Source: Exiguobacterium sp. KRL4 (lineage in GTDB: Bacteria; Bacillota; Bacilli; Exiguobacteriales; Exiguobacteriaceae). Taken from it: a stretch of 64,000 nt of DNA. Shown one piece after another: positions 49,921-57,831 of this stretch. How positions within the stretch are numbered: position 1 is the stretch's first letter; each line of letters begins with the position of its first letter. The notes below the pieces were generated by a model, which had not been told where the DNA came from, made no database searches, and saw only the letters and a list, made by a program, of their open reading frames with translations. Both the position numbers and the translations under genes were made by a program. The stretch covers positions 17,318-81,317 of the forward strand of contig NZ_MOLV01000027.1 in the NCBI RefSeq assembly GCF_001870785.1, in the 5' to 3' direction.

Positions 49921-51627
49921 ATGAAAAATTTAACGGTACGAAAAAAGATCCAACTGTTGATTGCGACAGCCATCATCGCCATGATTTTACTGGCAAGCGC
50001 GGGGCTTTATTTCTTGAATCAGATGTCAAAGGCGTCGGAAGCGATGTATCAGGAAAATCTGCTGCCTGTTCAGGAAGTCGCTCAAATCCGGATTGATACG
50101 CGGGCACTCGACTCGTTTCTGGTCGAGATGATTCTAACGACGGATCCGAAACGGATTGAAGAATTGGGAGGAGAGATTGATACACGTCAAGCCCAAATCC
50201 GGTCGTCTTTAGATACATACGAACGTACGGCCAAGATGACGGAGCAATCAAGCAAGCAACTGGAAGAATTGAAGAACAATGTAATAGCATATGATAATGG
50301 GATGAGCATGGTTCAAGACTTTGCGTCACGAAATGAAAATGAAGACGCCTATAAGAGTTATTCAGAAAACCTGGAGCAAGTCCGAGATAACGTCGCGAAC
50401 TCGGCAAAAAGTTTGATGAAGACGATGACGAAACAAGCGAAAGACATCAATACGTTGAACCAGCAGGAACAACAAATGGCATTGTACATCATGCTTGGTA
50501 TTTTTGTCATCTCCCTGTTGTTGTTCGCAGGTCTTGCAATTTATATCACACGTCTGATCACACAACCGATTCGTTCGTTGCAAGGCTGGATGAAACAGTC
50601 CGGTGAAGGTGATTTGACCGTCCGTGGGGATTACGTGTCAAAAGACGAACTTGGTCAATTGACGACATCATTCAATACGATGACGGAACAATTACATGGA
50701 GTCATCATCGAGATGACGGATACGTCGCAGCATGTCGCGACGGCGTCGGATGAGTTAAGTACGAATGCGGAAGCGACGACCAAAGCAACGGAAATGGTGG
50801 CTGTGACGATGGAAGAAATCGCAAGTGGCGCAAGCCAACAGTTAAACCAAGTCTCGGGTGCGTCGCGGACCGTTCAGGACTTGACGGCAGGCGTCAGCCA
50901 AGTCGCCGGGAATGCCCAACAGATGACGGACGCGACGAGTGACGCGATGAGTAAAGTCACCCACGGCGGACAAGTTGTCAGTCAGCTTGGTCAGCAGATG
51001 GAACGGATCAACACCGACTTCACGGAACTGGGTCAAGTCATCGTCGGCCTCGGAAACCGGTCGCAAGAAATCGGTCAGATCACGGACTCGATCACGGGCA
51101 TTGCCGCACAGACGAATCTATTGGCACTGAATGCCGCCATCGAAGCGGCTCGGGCCGGTGAACAAGGACGCGGATTTGCTGTCGTCGCTGCGGAAGTCAA
51201 GACGCTTGCCGAACAGTCGGCACTCGCCGCGAAACAGATCGAGAGTTTGATAAAGGTCATTCAGCGCGAGACGGAACAATCCGTTGTCTCGATGGAAAAG
51301 GTGACGGCACAGATGACGAACGGGATTCAAGTTGCGGGAGAAGCCAGTGCGTCGTTCAATGCGATCGAACAGTCAATCGGGGACGTGACCGGACAGGTCG
51401 AGGAAGTCTCCGGTGCCGTTCAAGAAATGGCCGCCGGCAGTGAACAGATTGCTGCCGTCATGCGTGAGATTCAATCGGTGACGGAAAGTACCGCTGCCGG
51501 GACGGAAAACATCTCCGCTTCGACGGAAGAACAGATGGCCTCGATGCAGGAAATCTCATCGGCTTCGCAATCGCTTGCGACGATGGCCGACGATTTAAAA
51601 CGCTTATCGAGCCGTTTTCAAGTGTAA
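49921..51627 (+). CDS. Methyl-accepting chemotaxis protein
   Basis: 568 residues. Helix 1 (about 12-32), an extracytoplasmic four-helix-bundle sensor (33-185, 4HB_MCP type), helix 2 (188-209), HAMP (210-265: [26 protein letters not shown]) and a long signalling coiled coil whose hairpin tip [31 protein letters not shown] binds CheA/CheW. Methylation-type Glu/Gln pairs are present on both sides. It lacks a C-terminal pentapeptide. The ligand is unknown. The start ATG 49921 follows GGAGGG; expression from a motility-sigma promoter is probable. Confidence 0.94.
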   Translation: MKNLTVRKKIQLLIATAIIAMILLASAGLYFLNQMSKASEAMYQENLLPVQEVAQIRIDTRALDSFLVEMILTTDPKRIEELGGEIDTRQAQIRSSLDTYERTAKMTEQSSKQLEELKNNVIAYDNGMSMVQDFASRNENEDAYKSYSENLEQVRDNVANSAKSLMKTMTKQAKDINTLNQQEQQMALYIMLGIFVISLLLFAGLAIYITRLITQPIRSLQGWMKQSGEGDLTVRGDYVSKDELGQLTTSFNTMTEQLHGVIIEMTDTSQHVATASDELSTNAEATTKATEMVAVTMEEIASGASQQLNQVSGASRTVQDLTAGVSQVAGNAQQMTDATSDAMSKVTHGGQVVSQLGQQMERINTDFTELGQVIVGLGNRSQEIGQITDSITGIAAQTNLLALNAAIEAARAGEQGRGFAVVAAEVKTLAEQSALAAKQIESLIKVIQRETEQSVVSMEKVTAQMTNGIQVAGEASASFNAIEQSIGDVTGQVEEVSGAVQEMAAGSEQIAAVMREIQSVTESTAAGTENISASTEEQMASMQEISSASQSLATMADDLKRLSSRFQV

Positions 51628-51632
51628 GGAGT

Positions 51633-51667
51633 CAAACAGGTATCCCAAGCGGATGCCTGTTTTTTTT
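51633..51667 (+). terminator. Rho-independent terminator of the chemoreceptor gene
   Basis: AAACAGG.ATCC pairs with GGAT.CCTGTTT, followed by T8. Confidence 0.8.
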
Positions 51668-51737
51668 ATGGGAAAAGCAGGAATTCAGCAGGGGAGAATC
51701 GTAATTGATTAGGAATAGTGAAAAGGAGGTTACGGAC

Positions 51738-52202
51738 ATGGGACCACATGAAATCATTGAAGCCATGATGTTGTTCGCTGTCGTGATTCCAATCATCGTG
51801 TTGGGCATGAAATTAAAAACGAAATCGAGAGGACGCGTCCTGATGTTTAGCCTGGCTGGTGTCATCTGTATCGCGTATGGAGCTTACTTGATGATCTATC
51901 CGTATTATCTTGATCAACGAAGTGCGAGCAATGCTGAGCAGGTCGAGATGTATCTCGAGAAGACCTATCCGGGTGAACGTTGGACGACAATGACTGTTCC
52001 TTATTGGGAAGAACAATATAAGCATCTCAATCCGTATAAAATCGACGTCGTCTTTGGCAATGAACCGGATGCCGTCTATACCTACACTGTAAATGATAAA
52101 GGAAACGTGGAGCTCGTCGGATTTTCAACCAAAAACGATAAAGATAATTTTAGGCATTTGGAGGAAAAACGAGTCATCAACCGAAAAAACAGTCCCGCCT
52201 GA
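51738..52202 (+). CDS. Membrane protein with extracytoplasmic DUF3139-like domain (154 aa)
   Basis: Two helices (about 10-26 and 35-55) are followed by a soluble domain of about 95 residues (VEMYLEKTYPGERWTTMTVP, IDVVFGNEPDAVYTYTVNDKGNVEL), probably outside the cell. The pattern of an LxxxYPG motif plus a short beta-sheet with DVVFxNEP resembles small Firmicutes DUF3139-type proteins, though I am not certain of the family. ATG 51738 follows AAAAGGAGG. A hairpin (AAACAGT/ACTGTTT) spans its stop codon and may serve as terminator on both strands. Confidence 0.6.
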   Translation: MGPHEIIEAMMLFAVVIPIIVLGMKLKTKSRGRVLMFSLAGVICIAYGAYLMIYPYYLDQRSASNAEQVEMYLEKTYPGERWTTMTVPYWEEQYKHLNPYKIDVVFGNEPDAVYTYTVNDKGNVELVGFSTKNDKDNFRHLEEKRVINRKNSPA

Positions 52203-52217
52203 TGGCGAAACTGTTTC
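52187..52217. terminator. Weak bidirectional hairpin at gene ends
   Basis: AAACAGT..GCC and GGC..ACTGTTT form a stem around TGAT, covering the stop codon of the DUF3139-like gene and lying before the end of the convergent rhodopsin gene. Confidence 0.4.
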
Positions 52218-52227
52218 AGAACTCCCG

Positions 52228-52986
52228 TCAAGACGTTAACGTCTTTCCTTTTTGCGATGACATGGTCGACATCGTTTTAACAGCGAAGAAGGCGATCAAA
52301 CCGAAACCAACTTTGTTCGTCAAATCGGCAAAGTTGTAGATCAGTTCACGGACGAGCTGGATTTCGACCCCCGGCGCAAACAACGTGACCGCATAGCCGA
52401 TCGGATAGATGGCCCAACCGATCAGGATGAACAACCGCATCTTCAACAGTGCATCACGAATCGGCGCCGGTTTGTTTTCAGCAGCTTTCGTGACGTTCGT
52501 AAACAGCAGATAGATGATATAAATCCAGGCGAGACAACCGATCAGATACGACCACAGTCCGAGTTGGGTGAAACCGCCGGCGATATTGATCGACGATTCT
52601 CCGATATAGCCCCCGACGATCATGATGATATCGGCGATGATCAGTTTCGTTAACAACGACCGCCCAAGTCGACCTTTCAGACCAAGCAATAACGGAAACT
52701 TGACGAGCAACAGCGGCGTCGTGACGAGCCAGTCGATATAGCGGATTTCCGTTGGGAAACCATCGATTTCCGATAACAGACCGGACGTTCCGACGGCGTC
52801 CTTCATGAAGTAATAATGGATGGCAGCAACAAAGGTGACGAGTGCGGCGACGGTGGCGGTGGATCGGTATTCCGGTGCAAGCGAATTCCGTTCGACTAAA
52901 AAGTAGAGTGTCCCAGCAGCCATGCCGACGAATCCGACCCAAAACATATACTGCGTGGCAAGGACGAGTAAATTGACTTCTTCCAT
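52228..52986 (-). CDS. esr: Proteorhodopsin-like light-driven proton pump (ESR type)
   Basis: 252 residues, seven helices. Retinal binds Lys225 (ADLTNKVGFG). Asp85 (RYIDWLVTT) is the proton acceptor and His57 (AAIHYYF) pairs with it. At the usual donor position stands Lys96 (LLLVKFPLL) rather than Glu/Asp, the known oddity of Exiguobacterium sibiricum rhodopsin. It pumps protons outward in light. ATG 52986 follows AAGGAGTG; the in-frame ATG at 52992 is too close to that site. No retinal-forming dioxygenase (blh) or carotenoid genes lie in the window. A TATACT upstream is a possible -10. Confidence 0.96.
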   Translation of the reverse strand: MEEVNLLVLATQYMFWVGFVGMAAGTLYFLVERNSLAPEYRSTATVAALVTFVAAIHYYFMKDAVGTSGLLSEIDGFPTEIRYIDWLVTTPLLLVKFPLLLGLKGRLGRSLLTKLIIADIIMIVGGYIGESSINIAGGFTQLGLWSYLIGCLAWIYIIYLLFTNVTKAAENKPAPIRDALLKMRLFILIGWAIYPIGYAVTLFAPGVEIQLVRELIYNFADLTNKVGFGLIAFFAVKTMSTMSSQKGKTLTS

Positions 52987-53173
52987 GAACATTCACTCCT
53001 TCATCACACAAAACACGCGCTTCTATATGTTTAGTATAGAGCGATGGACGCAAGAACAAGTTATTCCAATCGTTAGGAAATGTGCTGATTCATACTTTGA
53101 TGACACAAGTTGGACGCACTTTTTGAACCGTTTGGGACGAAGAAGCCAAAAACATCAAAATGGAGGAATTCAG

Positions 53174-53749
53174 ATGCCCTTTCCCACTTTAGAAACGACA
53201 CGTTTACAGCTCGTTGAGGTGACACCCGAGCATGGACCAGCGATATTTAATATTTTATCAAACGAAGCCGTCACCCGTTTTTACGGGATGGATCCGTTAC
53301 GTGAAACATCCGATGCCTTGAACATTATTGACTCGTTCAAACAGACGTATCACAGCGGCCAAGGAATCCGCTGGGGAATGGTCATCCGGGAAACGGGAAC
53401 GTTCATCGGGACGCTGGGTTTGAATCATTTAAGTCGTTACAGCAAAAAAGCGGAAATCGGTTTTGAGCTTGACCCTGCGCATTGGCGACGTGGCTATGCA
53501 GCAGAAGCGATTCAAGCTGTTTTGGAATATGCGTTCAAGACACTTAAATTACACAGAATGGGTGCGGTGACGTTTCTAGAAAATCAAACTTCAATCGAGC
53601 TGCTGACGCGGTTTAGATTTGAAGAAGAAGGTGTGTTGCGCGGCTATCTGTTCCAAGGCGGGACGTCGCATGATGGCCGAATTTTCTCTTTATTGCGCCC
53701 GGACTATCAAGCGAGCGTGCAAGAACGTAAACAGGAAAACCGGGTATGA
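53174..53749 (+). CDS. GNAT family N-acetyltransferase (RimJ-like)
   Basis: 191 residues. TLETTRLQLVEVTPEHGPAIF opens the fold; acetyl-CoA loop is ELDPAHWRRGYAAEAIQAVL; then LHRMGAVTFLENQTSIELL and LFQGGTSHDGRIFSLL, typical of RimJ-like protein acetyltransferases. ATG 53174 follows TGGAGGAA; a longer frame from 52922 runs through the rhodopsin promoter and is not used. It overlaps the following VOC gene by 4 bases. Confidence 0.85.
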   Translation: MPFPTLETTRLQLVEVTPEHGPAIFNILSNEAVTRFYGMDPLRETSDALNIIDSFKQTYHSGQGIRWGMVIRETGTFIGTLGLNHLSRYSKKAEIGFELDPAHWRRGYAAEAIQAVLEYAFKTLKLHRMGAVTFLENQTSIELLTRFRFEEEGVLRGYLFQGGTSHDGRIFSLLRPDYQASVQERKQENRV

Positions 53750-54183
53750 AAATCAACCGGATCGATCATGTCAGCATCAACGTCTTGGACCTTGCTGGAG
53801 CGACACGTTTTTTCGTCAGTTTGGGATTCGTCGTCAAAGGCGAATGGGACTCGTCCGGACCGCAACTCGACCGGATCACCGGTCTGCGTGACGTCAAGAC
53901 TTCGTGTGCCGCTCTCGGCGTACCTGGCGGAGAGACGTGGCTAGAACTCGTTCAATATCAGGCTCCGGTCGATACCGGTCAATCATCAAACGAAGTCAAC
54001 GCGGCAGGTCTCCGTCATCTTTGTCTTAACGTCGAGTCGCTTGACGCGATGATGACCATCGTGAACGAGCAGGGCTATACTTCGATCAGTCCGGCAGAGC
54101 AGTTTGGAGAAACGTACCGAATTTGTTATGTCAGGGGACCGGAAGGCATCATATTGGAAATAGCGGAAACCGTCTTAAACTAA
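53746..54183 (+). CDS. VOC-family protein (glyoxalase-like)
   Basis: 145 residues with two VOC modules: RIDHVSINVLDLAGATRFF with a metal-type His, and LRHLCLNVESLDAMM, ending in GPEGIILEIAETV with a metal-type Glu. The acidic loop between (EWDSSGPQLDRITGLRDV) resembles lactoylglutathione lyase-like dioxygenases of unclear substrate. It is translationally coupled to the GNAT upstream (ATGA at 53746-53749). Confidence 0.83.
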   Translation: MKINRIDHVSINVLDLAGATRFFVSLGFVVKGEWDSSGPQLDRITGLRDVKTSCAALGVPGGETWLELVQYQAPVDTGQSSNEVNAAGLRHLCLNVESLDAMMTIVNEQGYTSISPAEQFGETYRICYVRGPEGIILEIAETVLN

Positions 54184-54195
54184 AAGAGGGAAAAA

Positions 54196-54453
54196 ATGTT
54201 TCGTAACCCAAAAGGCAGCACCCAAATCTGGCTCAATGATCTTGGTGTTTGTTTATTCGTCCTGATCGGTCTGACGCTTGCGACGCATCCTGTCGTTATC
54301 ACGGCATCGGGACAGTTGATGTACGATGAATCAATCTGGCTGAATACAACGGAAATGAACAAATTCATCACTTTTTATTTTTCCGCGTTCTTTGCCTATT
54401 TTTTAATCGTTTACCTTGTTCATGCTAGAAAATCGAATGAAAAGAACCGTTAA
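54196..54453 (+). CDS. Small membrane protein (85 aa)
   Basis: Unknown family. Two hydrophobic helices (about 15-35 and 56-75) enclose an extracytoplasmic segment (HPVVITASGQLMYDESIWLNTTE), ending in a basic tail (HARKSNEKNR). It lies 12 bases after the VOC gene, with AAGAGGG before ATG 54196, so it is probably part of the GNAT-VOC operon. A perfect terminator follows. Confidence 0.6.
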   Translation: MFRNPKGSTQIWLNDLGVCLFVLIGLTLATHPVVITASGQLMYDESIWLNTTEMNKFITFYFSAFFAYFLIVYLVHARKSNEKNR

Positions 54454-54486
54454 CGTCTTGTACATACGGTAATTTTTAAAATTTAA

Positions 54487-54516
54487 AAAGGGAGGTGGAC
54501 AAAATCCACCTCCCTT
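54487..54516. terminator. Bidirectional terminator
   Basis: AAGGGAGGTGGA and TCCACCTCCCTT are perfect complements around a 5-base CAAAA loop, between convergent genes. Confidence 0.75.
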
Positions 54517-54566
54517 CGTTGTGCCGAAATCATCTGTTGTATCCAATTGAGAATGTAAGACGGATC

Positions 54567-55829
54567 CTAACAACAACTGGATGATGCTTCGGTTGTAGAA
54601 ATCCGACAAACACCTGTTTCCGGTAATTTCAACCGGATCTGTTTTGCGCTTATCGTATCTCCTGTTAAATGTGCGACGATTGACCGGATTTGTTCATAAC
54701 CGGTCGTTAAAAGAAAGGTAGGCGCGCGTCCATAACTTTTAGAACCGATGATATAGAAGTTTTTCTCCGGTTGTCTTAATTTAGCTTCGCCGTGCGGCCG
54801 TACCGTTCCACAACTGTGCAGGTTGGGATCAATTAACGGAGCAAGCTGACGGGTGCTTTCGGTAATGAAGTCTACATCCAACCGAATTTCACGCAGGAAT
54901 GTAAAGTCGGGTCGGCTTCCGGTCAAAACGATGATTTCCTGTACAGCGAGCTGTCGGTGATCGATACTAATCAGTGAAATGCCCTCGTTTGTCGATACGA
55001 TTTCCGCGACTTTAAAACCGGAATGAACAGTGACGAGACCAGACCCGACAAGATTACGTGCCGTTGATCCGAGTTGACCACGTTCGGCTAACTGATCATT
55101 CTCTTCTCCACCAAACGCTTCGACTACGTCTGTTTTACGGATAATCCAGTGGATGTCCGTCTCAGGATAGTCTTTTTTTAATGCCACCGCACTCATTAAT
55201 GCCGTCAGAGCGGAATGTCCGCTCCCGATAATCGCAAGACGTTGATTGGCGTATCGATTGATTTCTTGTCGGAAATTCGGAATCGTATGCGTCACGCGTT
55301 CGATGAGCGAATCGTGCGGATGTCCCGCGCTAAACATGGAATTGGGTTGCCCCCATACACCTGTCGCGTCTAAAACAGCAGCGGCTAAAAAACGACGTCG
55401 CCCCGTTGGTGTTTGGACGATGACTTCGAAGGGGGACAGTTGACGATCCGTTGTCGTCATTTTATCGATGCCTTGACGCGAAATCGAGATGACCTGATGC
55501 TCTAGATACAAATTTTCTGAAATGGTCGGCAAGGCGGCAAGTGGGCGCAAATAGTACTCCAATAAATCATGACCGGTCGGAAAAGCCTCTGCTTCCGGAT
55601 GCTCCCACCCGCTCTGACGTAATTGGACAGCGGCGACAGGATCGATGTTGTATTCCCAATTTGAAAACATTTTTACATGTGACCATGTCTGGATATGTGT
55701 TCCGATATCGGGACCGGCTTCGAGAATAGAAAAAGGAAGACCTTGCTGAGACAGGTGTGCGGCGGCAGCGAGTCCGATCGGACCGGCACCGATGATGAAA
55801 ATCGAATGAGAAAAAGATTGAGCGGGCAT
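54567..55829 (-). CDS. FAD-dependent oxidoreductase with C-terminal Cys-Cys (ArsO/CzcO-like)
   Basis: 420 residues. The FAD motif IIGAGPIGLAAAAHL is near residue 10 and a second dinucleotide motif LAIIGSGHSALTAL near 200, as in CzcO/flavin monooxygenase-type proteins. The chain ends TTEASSSCC: a vicinal cysteine pair at the very C-terminus, as in mercuric reductase, where it collects the thiophilic ion. ATG 55829 follows AAAAGGAGTG. It lies 33 bases after a MarR gene with two Cys pairs and opposite an ars operon, so thiophilic metal(loid) chemistry is likely. The reaction is unknown. Confidence 0.78.
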   Translation of the reverse strand: MPAQSFSHSIFIIGAGPIGLAAAAHLSQQGLPFSILEAGPDIGTHIQTWSHVKMFSNWEYNIDPVAAVQLRQSGWEHPEAEAFPTGHDLLEYYLRPLAALPTISENLYLEHQVISISRQGIDKMTTTDRQLSPFEVIVQTPTGRRRFLAAAVLDATGVWGQPNSMFSAGHPHDSLIERVTHTIPNFRQEINRYANQRLAIIGSGHSALTALMSAVALKKDYPETDIHWIIRKTDVVEAFGGEENDQLAERGQLGSTARNLVGSGLVTVHSGFKVAEIVSTNEGISLISIDHRQLAVQEIIVLTGSRPDFTFLREIRLDVDFITESTRQLAPLIDPNLHSCGTVRPHGEAKLRQPEKNFYIIGSKSYGRAPTFLLTTGYEQIRSIVAHLTGDTISAKQIRLKLPETGVCRISTTEASSSCC

Positions 55830-55862
55830 AAAATCACTCCTTTTATTTGTATTTTGCAAACT

Positions 55863-56309
55863 TTAAGATAACGTTTTACAGCAGGAATCACTGTTGAGCA
55901 TCGCATCGTTTAACAATTCGATGGATTGAAGAACGGTTGCTTTCTCAAACGAAGTCATCTTTTGAAAGATCTCTTCAAGGTAGTTGTTCATTTCAGAATC
56001 AATCCCGTCTGCCACCTGTTGACCGAGTGGAGTTAAAAAAAGTAATTGAATCCGGCGGTCCTCGGAAGAGGGGGATTTTAAAACAAGCTCCCGTTTGATC
56101 AACGTCTGGATTTGCCGGCTAAATGTTGTAATATCCATGCCTAATGAGTCTGCAATTTCCTGCATCGCTGACCCGGGGTGTTTCGAGACTTCAAACAAGA
56201 TATGGCTCTGGGCGAGCGAAACCTCTTGATCCAGAACGGAACAACAGTTTTTATTCAACAGTCCAAAACGACGCGTGAACGTCTGAAAAATTTCACGGGG
56301 TTCTTGCAT
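55863..56309 (-). CDS. MarR-family regulator with two vicinal Cys pairs
   Basis: 148 residues. The MarR winged helix (about 35-100) shows QSHILFEVSKHPGSAMQEIADSLGM, TTFSRQIQTLIKREL and SSEDRRIQLLFLT. Cysteine pairs occur at 22-23 (NKNCCSVLD) in helix 1 and at 143-144 (SDSCCKTLS) at the C-terminus, both in the dimerisation region, an arrangement suited to binding a trivalent arsenical or another thiophilic ligand. AAAGGAGAAG precedes ATG 56309. It leads an operon with the Cys-Cys flavoprotein and is divergent from the ArsN-like gene, with a TTGCAA dyad over its -35. Confidence 0.82.
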   Translation of the reverse strand: MQEPREIFQTFTRRFGLLNKNCCSVLDQEVSLAQSHILFEVSKHPGSAMQEIADSLGMDITTFSRQIQTLIKRELVLKSPSSEDRRIQLLFLTPLGQQVADGIDSEMNNYLEEIFQKMTSFEKATVLQSIELLNDAMLNSDSCCKTLS

Positions 56310-56346
56310 GGGCAGCTTCTCCTTTGTCTTGTGATTGATTATCTTA

Positions 56347-56375
56347 GTTATAATGGATTAATTTGCAATTTGCAA
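56347..56375 (-). promoter_or_regulatory. marR-type promoter with overlapping TTGCAA dyad
   Basis: Reverse strand -35 TTGCAA (56370-56375), 17-bp spacer, -10 TATAAC (56347-56352). The -35 is half of TTGCAA-T-TTGCAA (56363-56375), a dyad between the divergent marR and arsN genes and a likely operator for the MarR protein. Confidence 0.6.
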
Positions 56376-56420
56376 GTAATTGTTTTTAACTAATTAGTAA
56401 TACACGAAGGAGGTCTTATC

Positions 56421-56903
56421 ATGATCATTCGGAAAATGAATGCAGATGATCGACTACAACTGTTCAACATTTATCTGCAAGGAGTGGAAGAAGGGAATGC
56501 CACTTTTGAAACGGATGTTGATGAACGGAAGTGGTGGCATCAGATGAAAGAAGCAGACGTATTCGTGATCGAGGAACAGACGGTCGTCGTGGGTTGGGTC
56601 AAGATGATGCTCGTTTCAGCAAGACCCGTTTACCAGGGAGTAAGAGAGCTGAGTCTTTATGTCGACCGGGCGGAACGGGGAAAAGGATACGGCAGTTTGT
56701 TATTACAGCATATGATTCTTTTTGCTGAAGACAGCGGGATTTGGACACTACAGTCACACATCTTCCCGGAAAACAAAGCCAGTCTGACCATCCAACAGCA
56801 GGCAGGATTCAGGATTGTCGGCAGACGTGAAAAAATTGCGCAACATGCTGGTCAATGGCGGGATACGTTGTTGTTGGAGCGAAGAAGTCGAAAGATGGAT
56901 TAA
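56421..56903 (+). CDS. ArsN1-like GNAT (phosphinothricin/arsinothricin acetyltransferase type)
   Basis: 160 residues. EEGNATFETDVDERKWW at the substrate site, VRELSLYVDRAERGKGYGSLLL as acetyl-CoA loop, SGIWTLQSHIFPENKASLTI, and GRREKIAQHAGQWRDTLLLERRS are signatures of phosphinothricin-type acetyltransferases; ArsN1 members in ars operons acetylate the antibiotic arsinothricin. The location just before arsC supports that role. ATG 56421 follows GAAGGAGG. The gene shares an intergenic dyad with the divergent MarR gene and may be under its control. The exact substrate is inferred. Confidence 0.78.
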   Translation: MIIRKMNADDRLQLFNIYLQGVEEGNATFETDVDERKWWHQMKEADVFVIEEQTVVVGWVKMMLVSARPVYQGVRELSLYVDRAERGKGYGSLLLQHMILFAEDSGIWTLQSHIFPENKASLTIQQQAGFRIVGRREKIAQHAGQWRDTLLLERRSRKMD

Positions 56904-56908
56904 ATCTA

Positions 56909-56948
56909 TTGAATAACCCATACGTTATATAATACAATCGTTATATAA
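56909..56948 (+). promoter_or_regulatory. arsC promoter with two ArsR-type boxes
   Basis: Direct repeats CGTTATATAA at 56923-56932 and 56939-56948, 16 bases apart. They flank or overlap a -10-like TACAAT (56933-56938) with TTGAAT (56909-56914) 18 bp upstream. The same GTTATATAA core recurs before arsD. Confidence 0.65.
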
Positions 56949-56966
56949 AGAGCGGAGGGGCTAATC

Positions 56967-57389
56967 ATGACACGACCAGTGATTTATTTTCTTTGTACGG
57001 GAAACTCATGCCGGAGCCAAATTGCAGAAGGCTTCGCGAAACACTATTTGCCGGACTGGGACGTCCATTCAGCCGGGATCGAACAACATGGCTTAAATCC
57101 CAAAGCTGTCCGGGCGATGCAGGAACAGAACATTGACATTTCCGGGCAGATGTCCGATTTGATTGATCCGGATCTCTTGAAACGGGCGACGATCGTTGTC
57201 ACCTTGTGCGGGGATGCCCGTGACAATTGTCCTGTCATTCCTTCGCATGTCCGGCAAGAACATTGGGGATTTGATGATCCGGCACGCGCAACCGGAACGG
57301 AAGCGGAACAATGGGCTGTCTTCCGACGGGTCCGCGATCAAATCGCAGAACGGATTCAACGATTCGCTAATGAAGAGGCAAGTAACTGA
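56967..57389 (+). CDS. arsC: Arsenate reductase, thioredoxin-coupled
   Basis: 140 residues with the low-molecular-weight phosphatase fold. The P-loop CTGNSCRS contains nucleophile Cys10, and the shuttle cysteines are Cys81 and Cys88 ([10 protein letters not shown]), so electrons come from thioredoxin. It reduces arsenate to arsenite for export by ArsB. GCGGAGGGG precedes ATG 56967. It is followed by arsR at 21 bases, and ArsR-type boxes precede it. Confidence 0.96.
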   Translation: MTRPVIYFLCTGNSCRSQIAEGFAKHYLPDWDVHSAGIEQHGLNPKAVRAMQEQNIDISGQMSDLIDPDLLKRATIVVTLCGDARDNCPVIPSHVRQEHWGFDDPARATGTEAEQWAVFRRVRDQIAERIQRFANEEASN

Positions 57390-57409
57390 ACTTGAAAGGA
57401 GGAACACCT

Positions 57410-57724
57410 ATGATCGAGACGACGAACCGTATTGACGAGATGAGTCAGTTCTTAAAACTGCTCAGCGATGGCACACGTCTAGAAATTTTGCGGCGATTGC
57501 ACGTCCGGGAACATTGTGTCTGTGATTTTGTCGAGATGTTTGATATCTCACAACCCGCCGTCAGTCGCCATTTGAAATTATTACGCCAGTCGCAAATCAT
57601 CCTGGAGCGGCGTGAACGGCAATGGATTCATTTCCGAATCAATCCGGACCACCCGCAGCATGAGTTATTGCTGACGATTCTAAACGCGATGGATCTGCCG
57701 GCGATTCCGAAAAAAAATTGCTGA
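57410..57724 (+). CDS. arsR: ArsR-family arsenite-responsive repressor
   Basis: 104 residues. A winged helix (about 12-90) with the metalloid-binding pair Cys36 and Cys38 (REHCVCDFVEMF) and recognition helix QPAVSRHLKLL; arsenite binding releases DNA. The C-terminus is KKNC. ATG 57410 follows GAAAGGAGG. The likely operators are the GTTATATAA boxes before arsC and arsD, so it controls both transcripts, including its own gene. Confidence 0.95.
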   Translation: MIETTNRIDEMSQFLKLLSDGTRLEILRRLHVREHCVCDFVEMFDISQPAVSRHLKLLRQSQIILERRERQWIHFRINPDHPQHELLLTILNAMDLPAIPKKNC

Positions 57725-57783
57725 GAGGGTATAGTGGCAGCGGGGGACAGTTTCCCTTGCATTCCATATAACAATAAGGTTAT

Positions 57784-57810
57784 GTTATATATAACGAATG
57801 AGTTATATAA
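57784..57810 (+). promoter_or_regulatory. ArsR-type operator before arsD
   Basis: Perfect palindrome GTTATATATAAC (57784-57795) followed by GTTATATAA (57802-57810). These repeat the core seen upstream of arsC and mark a second ArsR-controlled promoter inside the island. Confidence 0.65.
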
Positions 57811-57831
57811 AGATTAAGGAGCTGAACGAAA

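Noticed and set aside
52478..53059. Open frame of 193 codons on the same strand as the rhodopsin in another phase
   Set aside because: Arg/His-rich shadow of the rhodopsin reading frame; no family features.
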